Assembly: GCA_965230225.1 (NCBI GenBank)
Contig: CBDDKM010000003.1
Coordinates: forward strand, 558,001 to 622,000
Direction of reading: 5' to 3'
DNA: 64,000 nt
Source of the DNA: CALSMU01 sp965230225
Lineage (GTDB): Bacteria; Bacteroidota; Bacteroidia; Flavobacteriales_D; Parvicellaceae
The translations under genes were made by a program, and so were the position numbers. Positions 1-9,525 of this stretch are shown in pieces (the first letter of the stretch is position 1; each line of letters opens with the position of its first letter). The notes below the pieces were generated by a model. That model was not told the DNA's origin. It did no database searches and saw nothing but the letters and a program-made list of their open reading frames with translations.

Positions 1-2
1 AT

Positions 3-689
3 GATTATATCGATACACAAAAGAACTTGATGGAGTTTGATATTAAAAGTCAGCTCAATAAAGATTATTCCATCGATTTGGAGGTGGATGTATTGTACAG
101 AGGTATTCAGGCTGGATATTTAAGAGAAAGCCTTAAGTCGTTGCCTAAAAATGAAATGGAGAATGTCATTTTAGAAATGATAGGAGAAGAGCTGTACAGT
201 AATATCAAACTAAAAGAATACTCGTTCAGTAATATCGATGATATTTCGGAGCCATTAAAAGGTCATTACAGTTTGCATTCCGATAAATATTCAGATCATG
301 TGTTGGATATTCACTTCATGAATGTTCCCTTTTTAAATGCTGTTTGGAACAGTGTTGCCTTCTCCAGCGATTCCAGACAAAATACCCTGGACCTAAATGC
401 AATTACAGATGTTGCCCCAACTAAGGAAACACTGACGTTCTCGTTTCCATCCAATCAAAAGCTCTATAAGCTTCCGGAGGATGTAAAGCTGGATAACGAA
501 TATTTCACCTACGAGTTGAAGTTTTCTAAAGTGGGTAAAGATTTAAAAGTGGAAAAAACACAAATATTCAAGAAACAGAGAGTACCTGTTAGCGAATATG
601 AAATGTTTAAGAAAGAGTACCTGGAACTATACGAGCTGGATAAGACTAAAATTGTATTAATTACAAAAGGAAGTTCATTTGGAAAATGA
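3..689 (+). CDS. Transglutaminase-like DUF3857/DUF3858 protein, C-terminal part (5' truncated by window edge)
   Basis: The reading frame is open to the left edge of the window, so the visible 228 residues are only the C-terminus of a larger protein. An ATG at 30 exists, but the frame continues upstream of it with no stop, so it is not taken as the true start. The region around residues 135-220 (SFPSNQKLYKLPEDVKL, then a YELKFSKVGKDLKVEK-like strand and a VSEYEMFKKEYLEL helix) has the pattern of the DUF3858 domain. In Bacteroidota that domain closes exported DUF3857 plus transglutaminase-core proteins. The catalytic transglutaminase part would lie outside the window. The function of the family is not established. 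The 3' end overlaps the next gene by 4 bp (ATGA), so the two are probably co-translated. Confidence 0.72.
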   Translation, partial: DYIDTQKNLMEFDIKSQLNKDYSIDLEVDVLYRGIQAGYLRESLKSLPKNEMENVILEMIGEELYSNIKLKEYSFSNIDDISEPLKGHYSLHSDKYSDHVLDIHFMNVPFLNAVWNSVAFSSDSRQNTLDLNAITDVAPTKETLTFSFPSNQKLYKLPEDVKLDNEYFTYELKFSKVGKDLKVEKTQIFKKQRVPVSEYEMFKKEYLELYELDKTKIVLITKGSSFGK

Positions 690-1075
690 TCCAGTCTCAT
701 TTCATACTGTACGTCGAAGATCAGGGTAAGAGTACCCAGTTCTATGCCTCTGTACTTGGTATGAGTCCCGTGTTGCATGTGCCGGGTATGACGGAATTTG
801 AACTTTCTTCAACTTCTAAACTTGGCTTGATGCCCAATGCAGGGATTGCCAAAATTATTGGCGATCAGTTACCGGACCCTTCTTCGGGAACTGGAGTTCC
901 TCGTGCTGAGGTATACCTAATTCTGGAGAATTACAAAGAGTGTTTCCAAAGAGCGCTTGATAATGGAGCAACATTGGTAAGTCCGATTCAGGAACGGAAC
1001 TGGGGGCACGAAGTAGGGTATGTGGCTGATTATGATGGACATATTTTGGCATTTGCCCGTGTTATGTCGTCTTAA
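686..1075 (+). CDS. VOC (glyoxalase/bleomycin resistance-like) family protein
   Basis: This 129-residue protein has the vicinal-oxygen-chelate fold pattern. A first beta-alpha-beta-beta-beta unit begins HFILYVEDQGKSTQFYASVLG, and a second unit (EVYLILENYKECFQRALDNG) ends in GYVADYDGHILAFAR. The typical second-half metal ligand region, a Tyr/Asp-rich DYDGH motif, is near residue 117. The length is normal for a single-chain VOC protein. The family includes glyoxalases, dioxygenases and antibiotic-binding proteins, and the substrate cannot be told from sequence. The start ATG overlaps the stop of the upstream DUF3858 gene by 4 bp, which fixes the start and suggests one transcript. Confidence 0.8.
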   Translation: MIQSHFILYVEDQGKSTQFYASVLGMSPVLHVPGMTEFELSSTSKLGLMPNAGIAKIIGDQLPDPSSGTGVPRAEVYLILENYKECFQRALDNGATLVSPIQERNWGHEVGYVADYDGHILAFARVMSS

Positions 1076-1138
1076 TTATGACGAATAAAAAACGTTTCAA
1101 AACTCCTCATTTGCATTTCAAATCTTACTTTTGCTTTC

Positions 1139-2218
1139 ATGGCAGGAAATACAATAGGAACCCTTTTTAGATTAACCACATTTGGAGAGTCGCATGGTGT
1201 GGCTCTTGGTGGTGTAATTGATGGGTGTCCGGCCGGTTTAAGGTTGGATATAGATGCAGTGCAATTGGAGTTGGATAGAAGAAAGCCGGGGCAAAGCAAA
1301 ATAGTTACCCAGCGTAAAGAAAGTGATACTGTTCAGTTCTTGTCTGGTGTTTTTGAGGGAATTACAACTGGTGTTCCGATTGGATTTGTTATTCATAACG
1401 AAAATCAAAAAAGTAAAGACTATTCCCACATAAAAGATCAATTTCGCCCTTCTCATGCAGATTATACCTACCAGAAAAAATATGGTATTAGAGATTATAG
1501 AGGAGGAGGGCGTTCCAGTGCCAGAGAAACTGCTTGCAGAGTAGTTGCTGGAGCAGTGGCAAAACAAATATTGGCGCATTATCAAATTACAGTTCAGGCT
1601 TATGTATCATCTGTGGGAGATATTGAAGTGTCCAAGCCTTACACTGAACTGGACTTAAACCTTACCGATGATAACATCGTTCGTTGTCCGGATCAGGAAA
1701 TTGCTGAGCAAATGATAGCCAGAATAGATGAGGTGCGTAAAAATGGAGATACCATTGGAGGGAGAGTTAATGCCGTGGTTACAGGTAGTCCGGTCGGGTT
1801 GGGGGAGCCTATTTTTGATCGATTACATGCCGATTTAGCTAAGGCCATGTTGAGCATTAATGCTGCCAAAGGATTTGAGTTCGGTTCCGGTTTTGAAGGA
1901 ACAAGACTATTAGGGTCTCAACACAATGATCCGTTTGTGATGGATGGAGAGGAAGTGAAAACCACAAGTAATAAATCAGGTGGAATTCAGGGAGGAATAT
2001 CGAATGGAGAAGACATCTATTTTAGTGTGGCGTTCAAACCGGTAGCCACCATTATGAGAGATCAAACCTCTGTAGATAAAGATGGAAATACAATTACCGT
2101 TTCCGGTAAGGGAAGACACGATCCATGTGTATTGCCAAGGGCAGTGCCTATCGTAGAAGCCATGACTGCCATTACTATGGTGGATCACATACTTAGAAAT
2201 AGATCATCACGTTTATAA
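1139..2218 (+). CDS. aroC: Chorismate synthase
   Basis: The 359-residue product is a full-length chorismate synthase, which converts 5-enolpyruvylshikimate-3-phosphate to chorismate with reduced FMN, the last shikimate-pathway step. Signatures seen are TFGESHG at residues 14-20, the LDRRKPGQSKIVTQRKESD block near 45-63, the RPSHADYTYQKKYG and RGGGRSSARETA blocks around 102-130, and the SNKSGGIQGGISNG segment near 277-291. All these are diagnostic family blocks and none is broken. A possible -7 element (TACTTTTG, 1126-1133) lies only 5 bp before the ATG. The neighbours are unrelated, so this looks like a stand-alone housekeeping gene. Confidence 0.97.
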   Translation: MAGNTIGTLFRLTTFGESHGVALGGVIDGCPAGLRLDIDAVQLELDRRKPGQSKIVTQRKESDTVQFLSGVFEGITTGVPIGFVIHNENQKSKDYSHIKDQFRPSHADYTYQKKYGIRDYRGGGRSSARETACRVVAGAVAKQILAHYQITVQAYVSSVGDIEVSKPYTELDLNLTDDNIVRCPDQEIAEQMIARIDEVRKNGDTIGGRVNAVVTGSPVGLGEPIFDRLHADLAKAMLSINAAKGFEFGSGFEGTRLLGSQHNDPFVMDGEEVKTTSNKSGGIQGGISNGEDIYFSVAFKPVATIMRDQTSVDKDGNTITVSGKGRHDPCVLPRAVPIVEAMTAITMVDHILRNRSSRL

Positions 2219-2245
2219 TCACTGCTTAGAAAAAGAAAAATCAAC

Positions 2246-3730
2246 ATGAAAAATTTAGCACTTCATTGGAAGATTATTATTGCTTTGGTATTGGGGATCA
2301 TATGGGCCTTTAGTTCAAGTTACCTTGGGTGGTCTGAATTTACGTTGGATTGGATTGATCCATTTGGGAAAATCTTTGTCAACCTGTTAAAAATGATTGC
2401 CGTTCCGTTAGTGATGTTCTCAATTATGAAGGGGGTAGCAGATTTGAAAGATGTTTCCAAACTTGGTAAAATGGGAGGGAAAACACTAGGTATTTACGTG
2501 GTTACCACTGTTTTTGCTGTTACTGTTGGTTTGGTATTGGTAAATGTGATTAAACCAGGTGCTTTTCTAAGCGAAGATCAAATGATCAAAAATAGGATTC
2601 AATATGAGTTTTGGTGCGAAGAAACTGGAACAGAGATACTTGATGATAAAAGAATTTTAGAAGATCCTAAATACGAAGCATATAGAGCAGACGCATTGAG
2701 CGATTATGAAGCAAAGAAGGAAGAGTTGGCCAATGATAAGGACTTTAAAGAGCGTACTGAAAATGTACAAAAGCAGAAGGATGCAAGGCCATTAGACTTT
2801 TTAGTGGACTTTGTTCCTAAAAACTTTTTTAAAGCCTTAACGGATGGTAAGTTAATGCTGCAAGTGATCTTTTTCTCCATCTTTTTTGGGATTTGTGTAT
2901 TGTTAATACCACCGGATAAAGGAGGTCCTGTTCTTTCTGTTATCGACGGTGTGAATGAAGTATTCCTTAAAATGGTTGATATTATCATGAAGTATTCTCC
3001 ATTCTTTGTGTTTGCATTACTCGCAGGTAAATTCTCGGAAATGGCTGGTGATGACCCAGCATCTTTGATAGAAATGTTCAAGAGTTTAGGAGTGTATAGT
3101 ATTACAGTTTTAATAGGATTGTTCCTGATGATTTTTGTAGTATATCCTACTATTATGAAGATGATCGTGAGAAAGAAAATGACTTATGGAGGATTCTTTA
3201 AAAGAATTAGTCCTGCTCAATTTTTAGCTTTCTCTACCAGTTCAAGTGCTGCTACACTTCCAGTAACCATCGAGTGTGTAAGAGACAGAATTGGAGTTTC
3301 TAAAGAGGTTACAAGTTTTGTACTACCAATTGGGGCTACAGTGAATATGGATGGTACAAGTTTGTATCAGGCTGTTGCTGCTATCTTTTTAGCACAGTAC
3401 CATGGAATTGACCTGGAAATTGGTGCACAGTTAACCATTATTATTACCGCTACATTGGCATCTATCGGATCGGCTGCTGTACCAAGCGCTGGATTGGTGA
3501 TGTTAATGATTGTGCTTGGTTCTGTAGGTTTGAATCCTGCCTGGGTCGCTATCATATTACCAATTGATAGAATATTAGATATGTGTCGTACAGTAGTAAA
3601 CGTTACTGGAGATGCAACTGTTGCAACTGTTGTGGCAAGTACAGAAAACGAATTGAACGTTGTAACAGATGAACAACTGGAAGTTTTAGATTCTGAAGAG
3701 TTAGAAATTCCTGTAACCGAAGAGGAATAA
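2246..3730 (+). CDS. Dicarboxylate/amino acid:cation symporter (DAACS/SDF family)
   Basis: The 494-residue multi-pass membrane protein has the elevator-type glutamate/aspartate symporter signatures. These are the serine-rich hairpin SSSAATLPVT (about residue 330), the PIGATVNMDGTSLY segment with the NMDGT cation/substrate motif (about 358-372), and DRILDMCRTVVNVTGDA in the last helix (about 438-455). It should import dicarboxylates or acidic/neutral amino acids with Na+ or H+. It is longer than GltP-type proteins (about 430). The extra length is a charged, Lys/Glu-rich insertion at about residues 112-185 that separates early transmembrane helices and contains two Cys/Trp residues (FWCEETG). 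The exact substrate cannot be assigned. Confidence 0.92.
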   Translation: MKNLALHWKIIIALVLGIIWAFSSSYLGWSEFTLDWIDPFGKIFVNLLKMIAVPLVMFSIMKGVADLKDVSKLGKMGGKTLGIYVVTTVFAVTVGLVLVNVIKPGAFLSEDQMIKNRIQYEFWCEETGTEILDDKRILEDPKYEAYRADALSDYEAKKEELANDKDFKERTENVQKQKDARPLDFLVDFVPKNFFKALTDGKLMLQVIFFSIFFGICVLLIPPDKGGPVLSVIDGVNEVFLKMVDIIMKYSPFFVFALLAGKFSEMAGDDPASLIEMFKSLGVYSITVLIGLFLMIFVVYPTIMKMIVRKKMTYGGFFKRISPAQFLAFSTSSSAATLPVTIECVRDRIGVSKEVTSFVLPIGATVNMDGTSLYQAVAAIFLAQYHGIDLEIGAQLTIIITATLASIGSAAVPSAGLVMLMIVLGSVGLNPAWVAIILPIDRILDMCRTVVNVTGDATVATVVASTENELNVVTDEQLEVLDSEELEIPVTEEE

Positions 3731-3844
3731 TGTGTTATAGTAAATAGCTAGAAATTAGGGAGAAAAACCTGTAACATACTAAAACTTTTAACGTATGGTA
3801 AGTTTTTTGCAAGTAGTTGGATGTTAATATAGAGCAGCAAGGAA

Positions 3845-5884
3845 ATGAAACACATACTTTTATTACTCTTATCGGTAGCATTATTCTCAAACCTGGGATT
3901 CTCACAAGATGAAGAAGAAGTTGACCCCGCATGTCTTCTGGTACCAGAAGATAAAAAGGTGTTAAAACTATACGAGAAAGGTATAGATCGAAAAAAGAAC
4001 GATTATAAAACCCGTATCAGAGCATTGAAAGATGCTCTTGAAATGGACGAAGAATGTACTGCTTGTATGTGGGAGATTGCAAGAGCTACCTACTTAAGAG
4101 CAAAAGGAAACAATACGGCGTTCGATATTCCTAAAAAGTATTATCACAGAATAGAACAAACCTGCCCGGAATTCCATGCAGATGTTTATTACAATTTGGG
4201 TGAGATTTATTACATGGAAAAGAACGATTGTAAAGCTTTGGAATATTTTGAGAAGTTCTTAGAGTTTCCTTCTGATGATGAAAAACGCCTTTCCAGAAAA
4301 TATGCTAAACAAATTGAAGACGTAGAGGCTGTGCTGGAAGAGGCCGATTTTTACTGTAATTTCTTCAAAAAGAAAATTCCTTTTAATCCGGTTGTGGTAA
4401 AGAATGTATCTACTGCAAGTAAGCAGGAGTTCCTTCCAATGTTATCGCCGGATAATGAGCAGATCTTCTATACAAGAGAATACGAGTACAAAGGGAAAGG
4501 AGATATATTAACTGCGAAAATTCAAGAGTTTACTCAAAGTACCAGAAGTGACGCAACATCGCCATTTGATGGAGGAGAAAAACTTCCTAAGCCATTTAAT
4601 GTAGGCCCTAAGTATGGAGGAGCAACCATTTCTTTAAATAATAAGGAACTTTACATCTGTGCTTGTGCAGAACAGGCTAATTACTGGAACTGTGATCTGT
4701 TTGTAACCAAGTATGAGCTACAGGAAGTAGATGGTCAGGAAAAAATGGTTTGGTCCGAGTTGGAAAACCTTGGACCTAATATTAATGGACCACAATCGTG
4801 GGAGGCACAACCATCTCTGTCGGCTGATGGGAATACCTTATATTTTGCATCTGCCCGTCCGGGAGGAATGGGGAAGATTGATATTTATTACTCCGAAAGA
4901 CAAAAAGATGGAACCTGGGGACCGGCAGAAAACTGTGGTTATCCGATCAACTCTCCGTTAAGTGATAAAGCACCATACTTGCACTCTGATAGTAGAACAT
5001 TGTATTTTGTGTCAGAATGTTCTGATAGAAGGTTAGGTGCTGGTAAATTTGATATTTTCTATACCCGTCAAAATAAAGAAACCGGTAAATGGTCCTATCC
5101 AAAAAATATTGGTTACCCAATCAATAGCGAAGGAGATGAAGAAGGTATCATTGTAAGTACTGATGGTAACCATGCTTACTTCTCTTCCAATGGAATTAAA
5201 GGAGGGGTAGGAGGAAAAGACATTTTCTATTTTAACATGCCTGAAAAAGCAAAGCCAGACAAGGTAGTTTTATTAAAAGGTAAAATTGAAACGGAAGACG
5301 TAGAGGAAATCAAAGATGCCAAGTTGGAGGTTAGGTTTGAGTCCGGGAAAAAGGTAGAGCAGGAAATTAAGATCGAAGATGATGGAAACTATGTAGCCAT
5401 TGCCAATGTTGGTAAAGGAGATGAAGATGCTCTGTTGGAAATTAAGAAAACCGGAAAAGCATTTGAATCTAAGTTGATCAAGAAAGAAGAGTCAGGCAAT
5501 ACCTTTATCAAAGAACAACAATTAGAGATTAAGGAAATCAAGAAGGGAAGTGTACACACCATTGATGACATTCTCTTTGCGTCTAACTCTTCTGAGATTA
5601 GTAAATCTTCAGAGCTGGTACTTAACGGATTCATTGAGTGGTTAAAGGAAAATCCGAAAATCAAAATTGAAATTCAGGGACATACCGATGATGTTGGACG
5701 TGATGAAGAGAATATGGCCCTTTCTCAGGATAGAGCATTTTCTGTAATGGAATACATTTCTGAACATGGAATTAAGTCTTCCAGATTGAAATTCAAAGGG
5801 TACGGAGAAAGCATGCCTAAAGTACCTAATACCTCTGATGCAAATAGAGCACAGAACAGACGTACGGACTTTAAAATTTTGTAG
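3845..5884 (+). CDS. OmpA-family protein with TPR, PD40 propeller and regulatory-type beta domain (PorE-like architecture)
   Basis: The 679-residue exported protein has a signal peptide of about 20 residues ending near FSQDEE. It is followed by TPR-like helices (about 35-170, including VYYNLGEIYYMEKNDCKALEY) and repeated PD40/WD40-like blades, e.g. PSLSADGNTLYFASARPGG and GIIVSTDGNHAYFSSNG (about 195-465). Next comes a short beta-rich domain (about 475-570) and a C-terminal OmpA-like peptidoglycan-binding domain (about 575-679) with EIQGHTDDVGRDEEN and NRAQNRRTDFKIL. The order TPR, propeller, regulatory-type beta domain, OmpA is that described for PorE of the type IX secretion system. Many Bacteroidota paralogues share it, so a T9SS role is only possible. 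It is predicted to be periplasmic and anchored to peptidoglycan. Confidence 0.88.
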   Translation: MKHILLLLLSVALFSNLGFSQDEEEVDPACLLVPEDKKVLKLYEKGIDRKKNDYKTRIRALKDALEMDEECTACMWEIARATYLRAKGNNTAFDIPKKYYHRIEQTCPEFHADVYYNLGEIYYMEKNDCKALEYFEKFLEFPSDDEKRLSRKYAKQIEDVEAVLEEADFYCNFFKKKIPFNPVVVKNVSTASKQEFLPMLSPDNEQIFYTREYEYKGKGDILTAKIQEFTQSTRSDATSPFDGGEKLPKPFNVGPKYGGATISLNNKELYICACAEQANYWNCDLFVTKYELQEVDGQEKMVWSELENLGPNINGPQSWEAQPSLSADGNTLYFASARPGGMGKIDIYYSERQKDGTWGPAENCGYPINSPLSDKAPYLHSDSRTLYFVSECSDRRLGAGKFDIFYTRQNKETGKWSYPKNIGYPINSEGDEEGIIVSTDGNHAYFSSNGIKGGVGGKDIFYFNMPEKAKPDKVVLLKGKIETEDVEEIKDAKLEVRFESGKKVEQEIKIEDDGNYVAIANVGKGDEDALLEIKKTGKAFESKLIKKEESGNTFIKEQQLEIKEIKKGSVHTIDDILFASNSSEISKSSELVLNGFIEWLKENPKIKIEIQGHTDDVGRDEENMALSQDRAFSVMEYISEHGIKSSRLKFKGYGESMPKVPNTSDANRAQNRRTDFKIL

Positions 5885-5926
5885 TTTTGTGGTTGGAATT
5901 GTTTAACTACCCAACCTAAAACCACT

Positions 5927-8368
5927 ATGAAATTAGCCACATTAGTTTTGGCTTTAATACTGTTGGTTCTGCATACCTATGCTACCGAAGGAAAAAAAGT
6001 ATTGAAGACCAATCGAATTCAGGAAAAGATTAAAGTTGATGGTCATCTAGACGAGGCTGCCTGGCAATCTGCTATGGTGGGGTCTGACTTTGTTCAAACT
6101 ATTCCTGCACCCGGAGTTCCTTCCAGTTTAAAAACAGAAGTTCAAGTTATCTACGACGATAACGCACTTTACATAGGTGCCCGATTATACGATGATCCTG
6201 ACTCTTTAATGAATAACCTTTGTCAGCGCGATGAAGAACCCAATGCGGATTGGTTTGCGGTAATGCTTGATCCATATAACGCAGGTATAAATGGATTTGG
6301 ATATGGAGTTACCAGTTGTGGAGTGCAATTAGATGTACTTTATGGAACTTACATGGAAGATGGTTCCTGGAATGCCGTTTGGGAAAGTGAAGTGAGTTTG
6401 GCTAAAGATCATTGGGTAGTAGAAATCATGATTCCTTATTCAGCAGTTCGTTTCCCTAAATCAGAAGTTCAGAAGTGGGGAATTAATTTTGGAAGAGAAA
6501 TTAGAAGAAAAAGAGAGCGTTCCTTCTGGAATTACTTTAATCCAGCGAAAACTCCTTTTCTTTCTCAGTTTGGAGAGCTGGAGGGGATAAAAGACATTAA
6601 ATCACCCGTTCGATTGTCTGTTAGTCCTTATGTTTCTGCCTATGCAGAGCATTACGATGGACAAACCGGTACTACTTTTAATGGAGGAGCAGATTTGAAA
6701 TATGGAATTAATGATGCATTTACAGTTGATATGACATTGATTCCGGATTTTGGTCAAGTTCAGTTCGACAATCAGGTGCTAAACCTATCGCCATTTGAAG
6801 TAAGGTTCAATGAATATCGTCAGTTCTTTACGGAGGGAGTTCAATTGTTTAACAAAGCAGATATCTTTTACACCAGACGTATTGGAGGAGATGTGTTCGA
6901 TTACTACAAGGCTGAGAGGGAATTACAAGAAGGAGAAATCGTTACCCAAAACGATCCCAACAGTAAATTGCTAAATGCCACAAAACTATCCGGTAGAACC
7001 CAAAAGGGGACAGGAATAGGAATCTTGAATGGAATAGTGGGGCAGTCGTTGGCTACTATTACAGATACCCTAACAGGAAACACCAGAGAGGTGGAAACCA
7101 ATCCGATAACCAATTACAATGTATTTGTATTGGATCAAAATCTTAAGCACAACTCTAACATAGGGATTATCAATACTAACGTTATGCGTTCCGGCGGTGC
7201 TTACGAAGCCAATGTAACAGCCATAGATTATAATGGGTTTAATAAAAAGCAGAACTATAATTTTTATGGAAACGCCACCTTATCTCAAATCATGGAGGGT
7301 AGTAATAATCAGTTGGGGCATAGTTTGTTTGCAGGAGTGACAAATGTAGCTGGTAACCTACGTTGGGATATGGACTACGAAGAGATTAGTGATACTTATG
7401 ATCACAATGATCTGGGATACCTTTACAACAATAATTTCAGAGAAATAACCAGTGCTGTTTACTACAATATTTACGAGCCATTTTGGAGATTAAATAGCAT
7501 GTGGAGCAGTGTTAATTTGAGCTATACCAGATTGTATAATCCGGATGTATTTACCGACTTTAGAATTGACTGGAACGTTGGAGGAACCTTTAAGAATTTT
7601 TTATCTACGGGTATATGGGGGAATTTTAGACCAACTAACACCTACGATTATTTTGAACCTCGAGTTTGGGGAAGGTATTACGAAGACTCTCGTGGATATA
7701 CAGTAGGAGGGTGGATTTCTTCCGATTACAGTAAAAAGTTTGCCTTGGATATGAGAGGATTTTTCCTGAACAAAGAAGAAGATGGACGTTATACTTATGA
7801 GCTGGTAGTTGAACCAAGATTCGTTATTAACGATAAGTTTAATATGAATTATAGCATCGGGCAACACCAAATGTACAATGCAGAAAAAGCAGCATTGGAC
7901 CTTAATTGGAATGTGGCCATGGATGGAGATGATCCTGTATTTTGTACACGTGACCAATTAACCATAACCAATAGCATAAATGCCAACTATATATTCAATA
8001 ACAGAATGGGTGTTTCCTTTAGGTTAAGGCATTATTGGGCCAAGGTAAAATACAATGAGTTCTTTCGTTTAAACCTGGATGGAACTTATGGTGATACAGA
8101 ATACAACGGGTTAGATGCAGATGGTAATTCATTACATAATAACAGCTATAACGCATTTACCATCGATATGGCTTATCAGTGGGTGTTCGCTCCGGGAAGT
8201 CAGGTGAGTATAGTTTGGAAAAACTCATTATTTGATTTTTCTCAAAATGTAGACCTAACCTACTTTGATAACGTTGATAATCTAACCAATTTACCGGCTA
8301 CCAATAGCTTATCTATTAAAGTATTGTACTATCTGGACTACTGGATGCTTAAAAAGAAGAAGAATTAA
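5927..8368 (+). CDS. DUF5916 outer-membrane protein with N-terminal CBM9/DOMON-like domain
   Basis: The 813-residue product begins with a signal peptide (hydrophobic stretch, residues 4-18, cleavage near YATEG). Residues 28-215 have the carbohydrate-binding-9-like pattern that opens DUF5916 proteins (IKVDGHLDEAAWQSA, then VQVIYDDNALYIGARLYDD). The remaining 600 residues are aromatic-rich alternating beta strands typical of an outer-membrane barrel, ending in YLDYWMLKKKKN. The family is common in Bacteroidota and its function is unknown; sugar or small-ligand binding is only inferred from the N-terminal fold. Its stop codon overlaps the stop of the convergent aminotransferase gene (TTAA, 8365-8368), so there is no spacer for a private terminator. 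A TAGTTTTG -7-like box at 5882-5889 precedes it. Confidence 0.85.
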   Translation: MKLATLVLALILLVLHTYATEGKKVLKTNRIQEKIKVDGHLDEAAWQSAMVGSDFVQTIPAPGVPSSLKTEVQVIYDDNALYIGARLYDDPDSLMNNLCQRDEEPNADWFAVMLDPYNAGINGFGYGVTSCGVQLDVLYGTYMEDGSWNAVWESEVSLAKDHWVVEIMIPYSAVRFPKSEVQKWGINFGREIRRKRERSFWNYFNPAKTPFLSQFGELEGIKDIKSPVRLSVSPYVSAYAEHYDGQTGTTFNGGADLKYGINDAFTVDMTLIPDFGQVQFDNQVLNLSPFEVRFNEYRQFFTEGVQLFNKADIFYTRRIGGDVFDYYKAERELQEGEIVTQNDPNSKLLNATKLSGRTQKGTGIGILNGIVGQSLATITDTLTGNTREVETNPITNYNVFVLDQNLKHNSNIGIINTNVMRSGGAYEANVTAIDYNGFNKKQNYNFYGNATLSQIMEGSNNQLGHSLFAGVTNVAGNLRWDMDYEEISDTYDHNDLGYLYNNNFREITSAVYYNIYEPFWRLNSMWSSVNLSYTRLYNPDVFTDFRIDWNVGGTFKNFLSTGIWGNFRPTNTYDYFEPRVWGRYYEDSRGYTVGGWISSDYSKKFALDMRGFFLNKEEDGRYTYELVVEPRFVINDKFNMNYSIGQHQMYNAEKAALDLNWNVAMDGDDPVFCTRDQLTITNSINANYIFNNRMGVSFRLRHYWAKVKYNEFFRLNLDGTYGDTEYNGLDADGNSLHNNSYNAFTIDMAYQWVFAPGSQVSIVWKNSLFDFSQNVDLTYFDNVDNLTNLPATNSLSIKVLYYLDYWMLKKKKN

Positions 8369-9522
8369 ACCTTAATCAGGTCGGTTGTGTTGATTATGTC
8401 CTGTAAAGATTTGATTAAGTGATCTATATCCGACTGATCATTGTATACCTGTATAGAAATTCTGATGTAGTGAACACCATTTAATTCCATGATCGGAATT
8501 TCAATCTTGTATTTTTGGTAAAGTAGTTTTTGTAATTCCGCCGGCTCATTAGTTTTAATAGGGCAACTGCATAACTGACCCAAAAATTCTTCTGTTACAG
8601 GGCAAATAGGAGTTGTACCTAAAACATTACATACCAACTCGTAATTGTCTCGAATTAATTGTTTACATCTGGTAGAATGTTCCTTCCAATTATTCGCCTG
8701 AATGTAATCAAGTGCATCTCCGGTAGCTAAAAAGGCAGATATGTCTCTGGTGCCCTGATACTCATGATGATCAATAAATTGAGAGTCAGATGGAGCTAAA
8801 CTTTCATACCCCCAACTAACCACAAGTGGATCAATCATTTCCTGAAGTTCTCTTCGAACATATAAAAACGATGATCCTTTCGGTGCCAAGATCCATTTAT
8901 GACAGGTACCTGTATAAATGTCGGCATCTAGTTCTTCAAGGTTTAAATCGATATGTGCGGGGACATGTGCACCATCAACAATGGTCAATAATCCTCTTTT
9001 TTTTGCTTCGTCACAAATCTCTTTTACAGGGAAAATCAGTCCGGTGGAACTGGTAATCTCGTTGATGAATATCACCTTTGTTTTACTGCTGTAACCTTTC
9101 CAAAATTCTTCAATAAACTTCTCTTTTGTGGTTAATGGAAGAGATATGGTTTGGCGAACATATTTTGCACCGGTTTTTTTGCAAATAAAATTCCAGGTTC
9201 GATCCATGGCTCCATACTCCTGGTTGGTGGCTAATATTTCATCACTCGGGTTTAAATCGAGGCTTTTGATTACCGTGTTCATTGCAGTAGATGGGTTGGG
9301 TACCAATACCAGATCATTGTAGTGGCAGTGAACGAAATCAGCCAATTTTTTACGGACATCTTTCAGTAAATCAGCCCCTCTGAATGCAACAAATTGAACC
9401 GGTTCTTTTTCTAATTCTAATTGCCATTTTTGGTAGGCCTCAAAAACAGGTTTAGGACATGCTCCAAAAGAACCATGGTTTAAATAAGTTATTTCTGGAT
9501 TTAATAAGAATTGTGATTTCAT
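8365..9522 (-). CDS. Class V aminotransferase (isopenicillin-N-epimerase-like PLP enzyme)
   Basis: The 385-residue PLP-dependent enzyme is of fold type I. It starts with a typical TYLNHGSFGACPKPV segment near residue 12. The cofactor region contains the VDGAHVPAHIDL aspartate/histidine motif (about 183-194) and the PLP lysine in the GTCHKWILAPKGSSFL block (about 204-220). Length and blocks match isopenicillin-N-epimerase/cysteine desulfurase-like class V proteins. No sulfur-transfer loop cysteine is evident, so a desulfurase role is not supported. It is the last gene of a four-gene minus-strand operon, 3 bp after the radical SAM gene. That suggests the two enzymes work in one modification pathway, but the substrate is unknown. 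Confidence 0.85.
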   Translation of the reverse strand: MKSQFLLNPEITYLNHGSFGACPKPVFEAYQKWQLELEKEPVQFVAFRGADLLKDVRKKLADFVHCHYNDLVLVPNPSTAMNTVIKSLDLNPSDEILATNQEYGAMDRTWNFICKKTGAKYVRQTISLPLTTKEKFIEEFWKGYSSKTKVIFINEITSSTGLIFPVKEICDEAKKRGLLTIVDGAHVPAHIDLNLEELDADIYTGTCHKWILAPKGSSFLYVRRELQEMIDPLVVSWGYESLAPSDSQFIDHHEYQGTRDISAFLATGDALDYIQANNWKEHSTRCKQLIRDNYELVCNVLGTTPICPVTEEFLGQLCSCPIKTNEPAELQKLLYQKYKIEIPIMELNGVHYIRISIQVYNDQSDIDHLIKSLQDIINTTDLIKV

Positions 9523-9525
9523 ATT

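Noticed and set aside
5882..5889. TAGTTTTG as promoter of the DUF5916 gene
   Set aside because: It has the -7 pattern, but no TTG/TTTG was found at 17-23 bp upstream, so it is not listed as a promoter.
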